This document shows positions 61,835 through 64,000 of a DNA stretch of 64,000 bases, piece by piece (the first letter of the stretch is position 1; each line of letters starts with the position of its first letter). The position numbers were made by a program, and so were the translations under genes. The stretch is from Latrodectus hesperus (taxonomy: Eukaryota; Arthropoda; Arachnida; Araneae; Theridiidae). The notes beneath the pieces were generated by a model. That model was not told the origin of the DNA, searched no databases, and saw only the letters and a list, made by a program, of their open reading frames with translations. Location of the stretch: contig CM075862.1 of NCBI GenBank assembly GCA_037975125.1, positions 46,465,020 to 46,529,019 on the forward strand, in the 5' to 3' direction.

Positions 61835-64000
61835 TATTTATTGCGTTCTAGTATTTAATCCATTTTCGAGATTCTTCATATTTATACAAGAGTAATTTAA
61901 AAAGAAAAATTTATTTTGTCTTATTATTTCATTAAAAATGTGTGTTACTTAATCGTTAGAAATAATGTATAATATTTGATAAATATTGCTCTACATTATT
62001 TTATAACTATTGTTGGATTTTGGTATTCAAGTTTGTAAAATAAATGAAACGCGTATATTTGCATTATGGTTCGAAATAAACTATGTGATATAATTAGTAT
62101 GCAGAATCCAAAATTTTCCTTAAAAATATATAATTTCAATTTATTTAATATCTCTGAAATGAAACAAATAGGAAATTTTTATAATAAATATAATTTCTAA
62201 GACAAATGTAATTTTTAAAATAACTATAATTTTGCAAATAGGTTTTTAAAAAATTTTAAATTTTGCAAATATATCATTTTGAATGTTCAACAATTTGCAT
62301 AGTAATAAAAAATTTAACTTTTTTTCCAGTTTCCTTAAGTAACTAAATGATATTTTTTGTTTAAGTCTCAAATGTTGGAGAGCTCATTTTGTTTTATGCC
62401 TTGTGCAAATCTTATATCAAATATTTGGAAATAGCATTTTTTATTAAATTCAATTTGAAACTCAGAACTCGTTATAAAAATAAATATATTTTAAAACTGA
62501 CAGTATATTCTTGATTCTTTAATATTTTTCAATTTAGATGATTTTAAGTAGTTGAATTATAAAGAGCATATGCAAAAATATAATACGTTACATAAAAAAA
62601 ACAAATGTATTTTTATTAATTTATTTTAGAGATATCATTTTATAAACAAAGTTAGTAACATACAAATTTGTTTTTGATAAAGATACAATAATAAAAACGG
62701 TTTCTTTAATTATCATTATTAATAATTCGATTCAAATACTTTAAACATTGCTATATGTAGTTTGAATAACTATATTTAAAATAAAATATTTTTAACAAAA
62801 ATATATTTAATTTAATTTGTTTAAATAAACTTGTGTTGAGTTCTTCATTAAATAAAAGTTGGTATAGAGAAATACAATTTTGAGAAATACTAATATAATA
62901 TTATTTACATTTATAAACAAAATGATTCTGTTTACGACATTTATTTTTGAACTAATAACTTAAGATAAATTTATTATTTAAAATGCATAAACAGTTAAAT
63001 ATAAGCATATTTTTGCATTTAGTTTAAAACTCAAAATAAAGGTAGCTTTACTATAGTCTAATATGTTTATCGGACAGTTAATATTTGCTTAAAACTTTTC
63101 AAAATAACTGAACACAGATGACATGAGAAATAAAAACTTAGTTATTGACACAAATGTGCTTGAGAAATTAGTTAATTAATTTGCTTAAGAAAGTCTGTTA
63201 CATTCCAGCAAGGCACTGAAAATTTATTGTTTCTCAATCAATAAATTTGATGTTAGTTTAAGATAGATATTAGTTTAAGTTATTTATTCATGATTCTATA
63301 TAATGTTTGAGTTTCATATTTCATGGCTAAATGAATGTAGCACTAAAAATGAATAATAATCTTATTAAATTTAAATAAATTATTTTGACTGTCTTTATAA
63401 AAGAGTGAAAGAGAATTTACGCAAAATTAATTTAAAAATATTATAACATATAAGAAGTAATTATTCTCAGTTCACTTCAAAATTATTAAGAATGAAAAGA
63501 GAATCCTTCATTGTAAAAATAACAGGAAAATAACATTTATATATTTTAAACAAAAGTCTTTTATATCGGTCGATTTCGAAGAATTTAATTTTGTTTTATG
63601 ACAAATTATACTTGTGGCAGTTAAATTATTTTATGCTAATCTTGCAACATAGTACACATTGAATAAAAATCTAAAATTCATAACTGGAAAATTGAAAGAG
63701 ATTTTAAATGCTATATCACTGTCCTATATTATCGATGAAATTAAATGACATCAATTATCATATATATTGAAAAATATTATACGTTATTATTGTAGTTGAA
63801 ATAATTACCCGCAGTTCATTAAAAAAAAAGTAACAAATGTTACATTCTGTAAGTTTGTTTAATTTAACAATGATAAAATATAAATATTTTCTTATAAACA
63901 ATTATGATTATTGGAAAAGTGGTGCTTTTATGTTGAAAGTGAGTAAATGTATTTTGTAAAAGTACTGCCTCCTACAATAAAGAGTTAGAGAAAAAGACGT
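61835..64000. other. Very AT-rich non-coding DNA
   Basis: No gene, repeat family or RNA gene is recognised to the end of the window. Confidence 0.6.

Overview
This window is AT-rich eukaryotic DNA with no intact host gene that I can recognise. The transposon mix suggests an arthropod, most likely a spider: Tc1 and mariner elements, a Penelope-like reverse transcriptase, Jockey-like LINE ends, several tRNA-headed SINE families, a MITE pair and long (TA)n arrays. The spider assignment is an inference from the general look of these repeats and was not checked by search. The window reads best as intergenic or long-intron sequence.

Layout. 1-3560: AT-rich, with a probable retroelement tail near 640-960. 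3566-5351: a decayed Penelope-like RT on the minus strand, with a small inverted duplication of part of itself and a SINE inserted between the two copies, bracketed by (TA)n arrays. 6138-7534: near full-length Tc1 element with perfect TIRs. 9330-10030: rotted 3' end of a Jockey-like LINE. 12744-13456: short mariner with about 210-bp inverted arms. 13928-15540: second Tc1 family, with a perfect hairpin inside its transposase remnant. 17950-18853: unrecognised, internally repeated, broken coding-like region. 20071-23670: SINE-B copies and a compact LINE derivative (22115-22907) bounded by an exact 13-bp target-site duplication. 27631-29245: third Tc1 family with double (IR/DR-like) terminal repeats. 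31925-32290: internally deleted fourth Tc1. 32787-34051 and 53016-54307: two copies of one mariner family. 34890-35500: second LINE end. 37094-37671: two more SINEs. 41761-41814: near-perfect hairpin. 48212-48330: cluster of CCAAT and E2F-like motifs. 58513-58775 and 60121-60350: two copies of a MITE in opposite orientation. 61719-61831: long (TA)n array.

No gene here forms an operon or pathway. The transposases all carry stops, frameshifts or deletions, so nothing visible looks autonomously active. TIRs and target duplications are often well preserved, which lets element borders be placed to the base. The best non-transposon candidates are weak: the CCAAT/E2F cluster with a 121-codon ORF downstream, two mixed-composition unique blocks (51700-52350 and 60700-61350), and a possible exon at 20406-20633. 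I see no CRISPR array, rRNA gene or intact tRNA gene.
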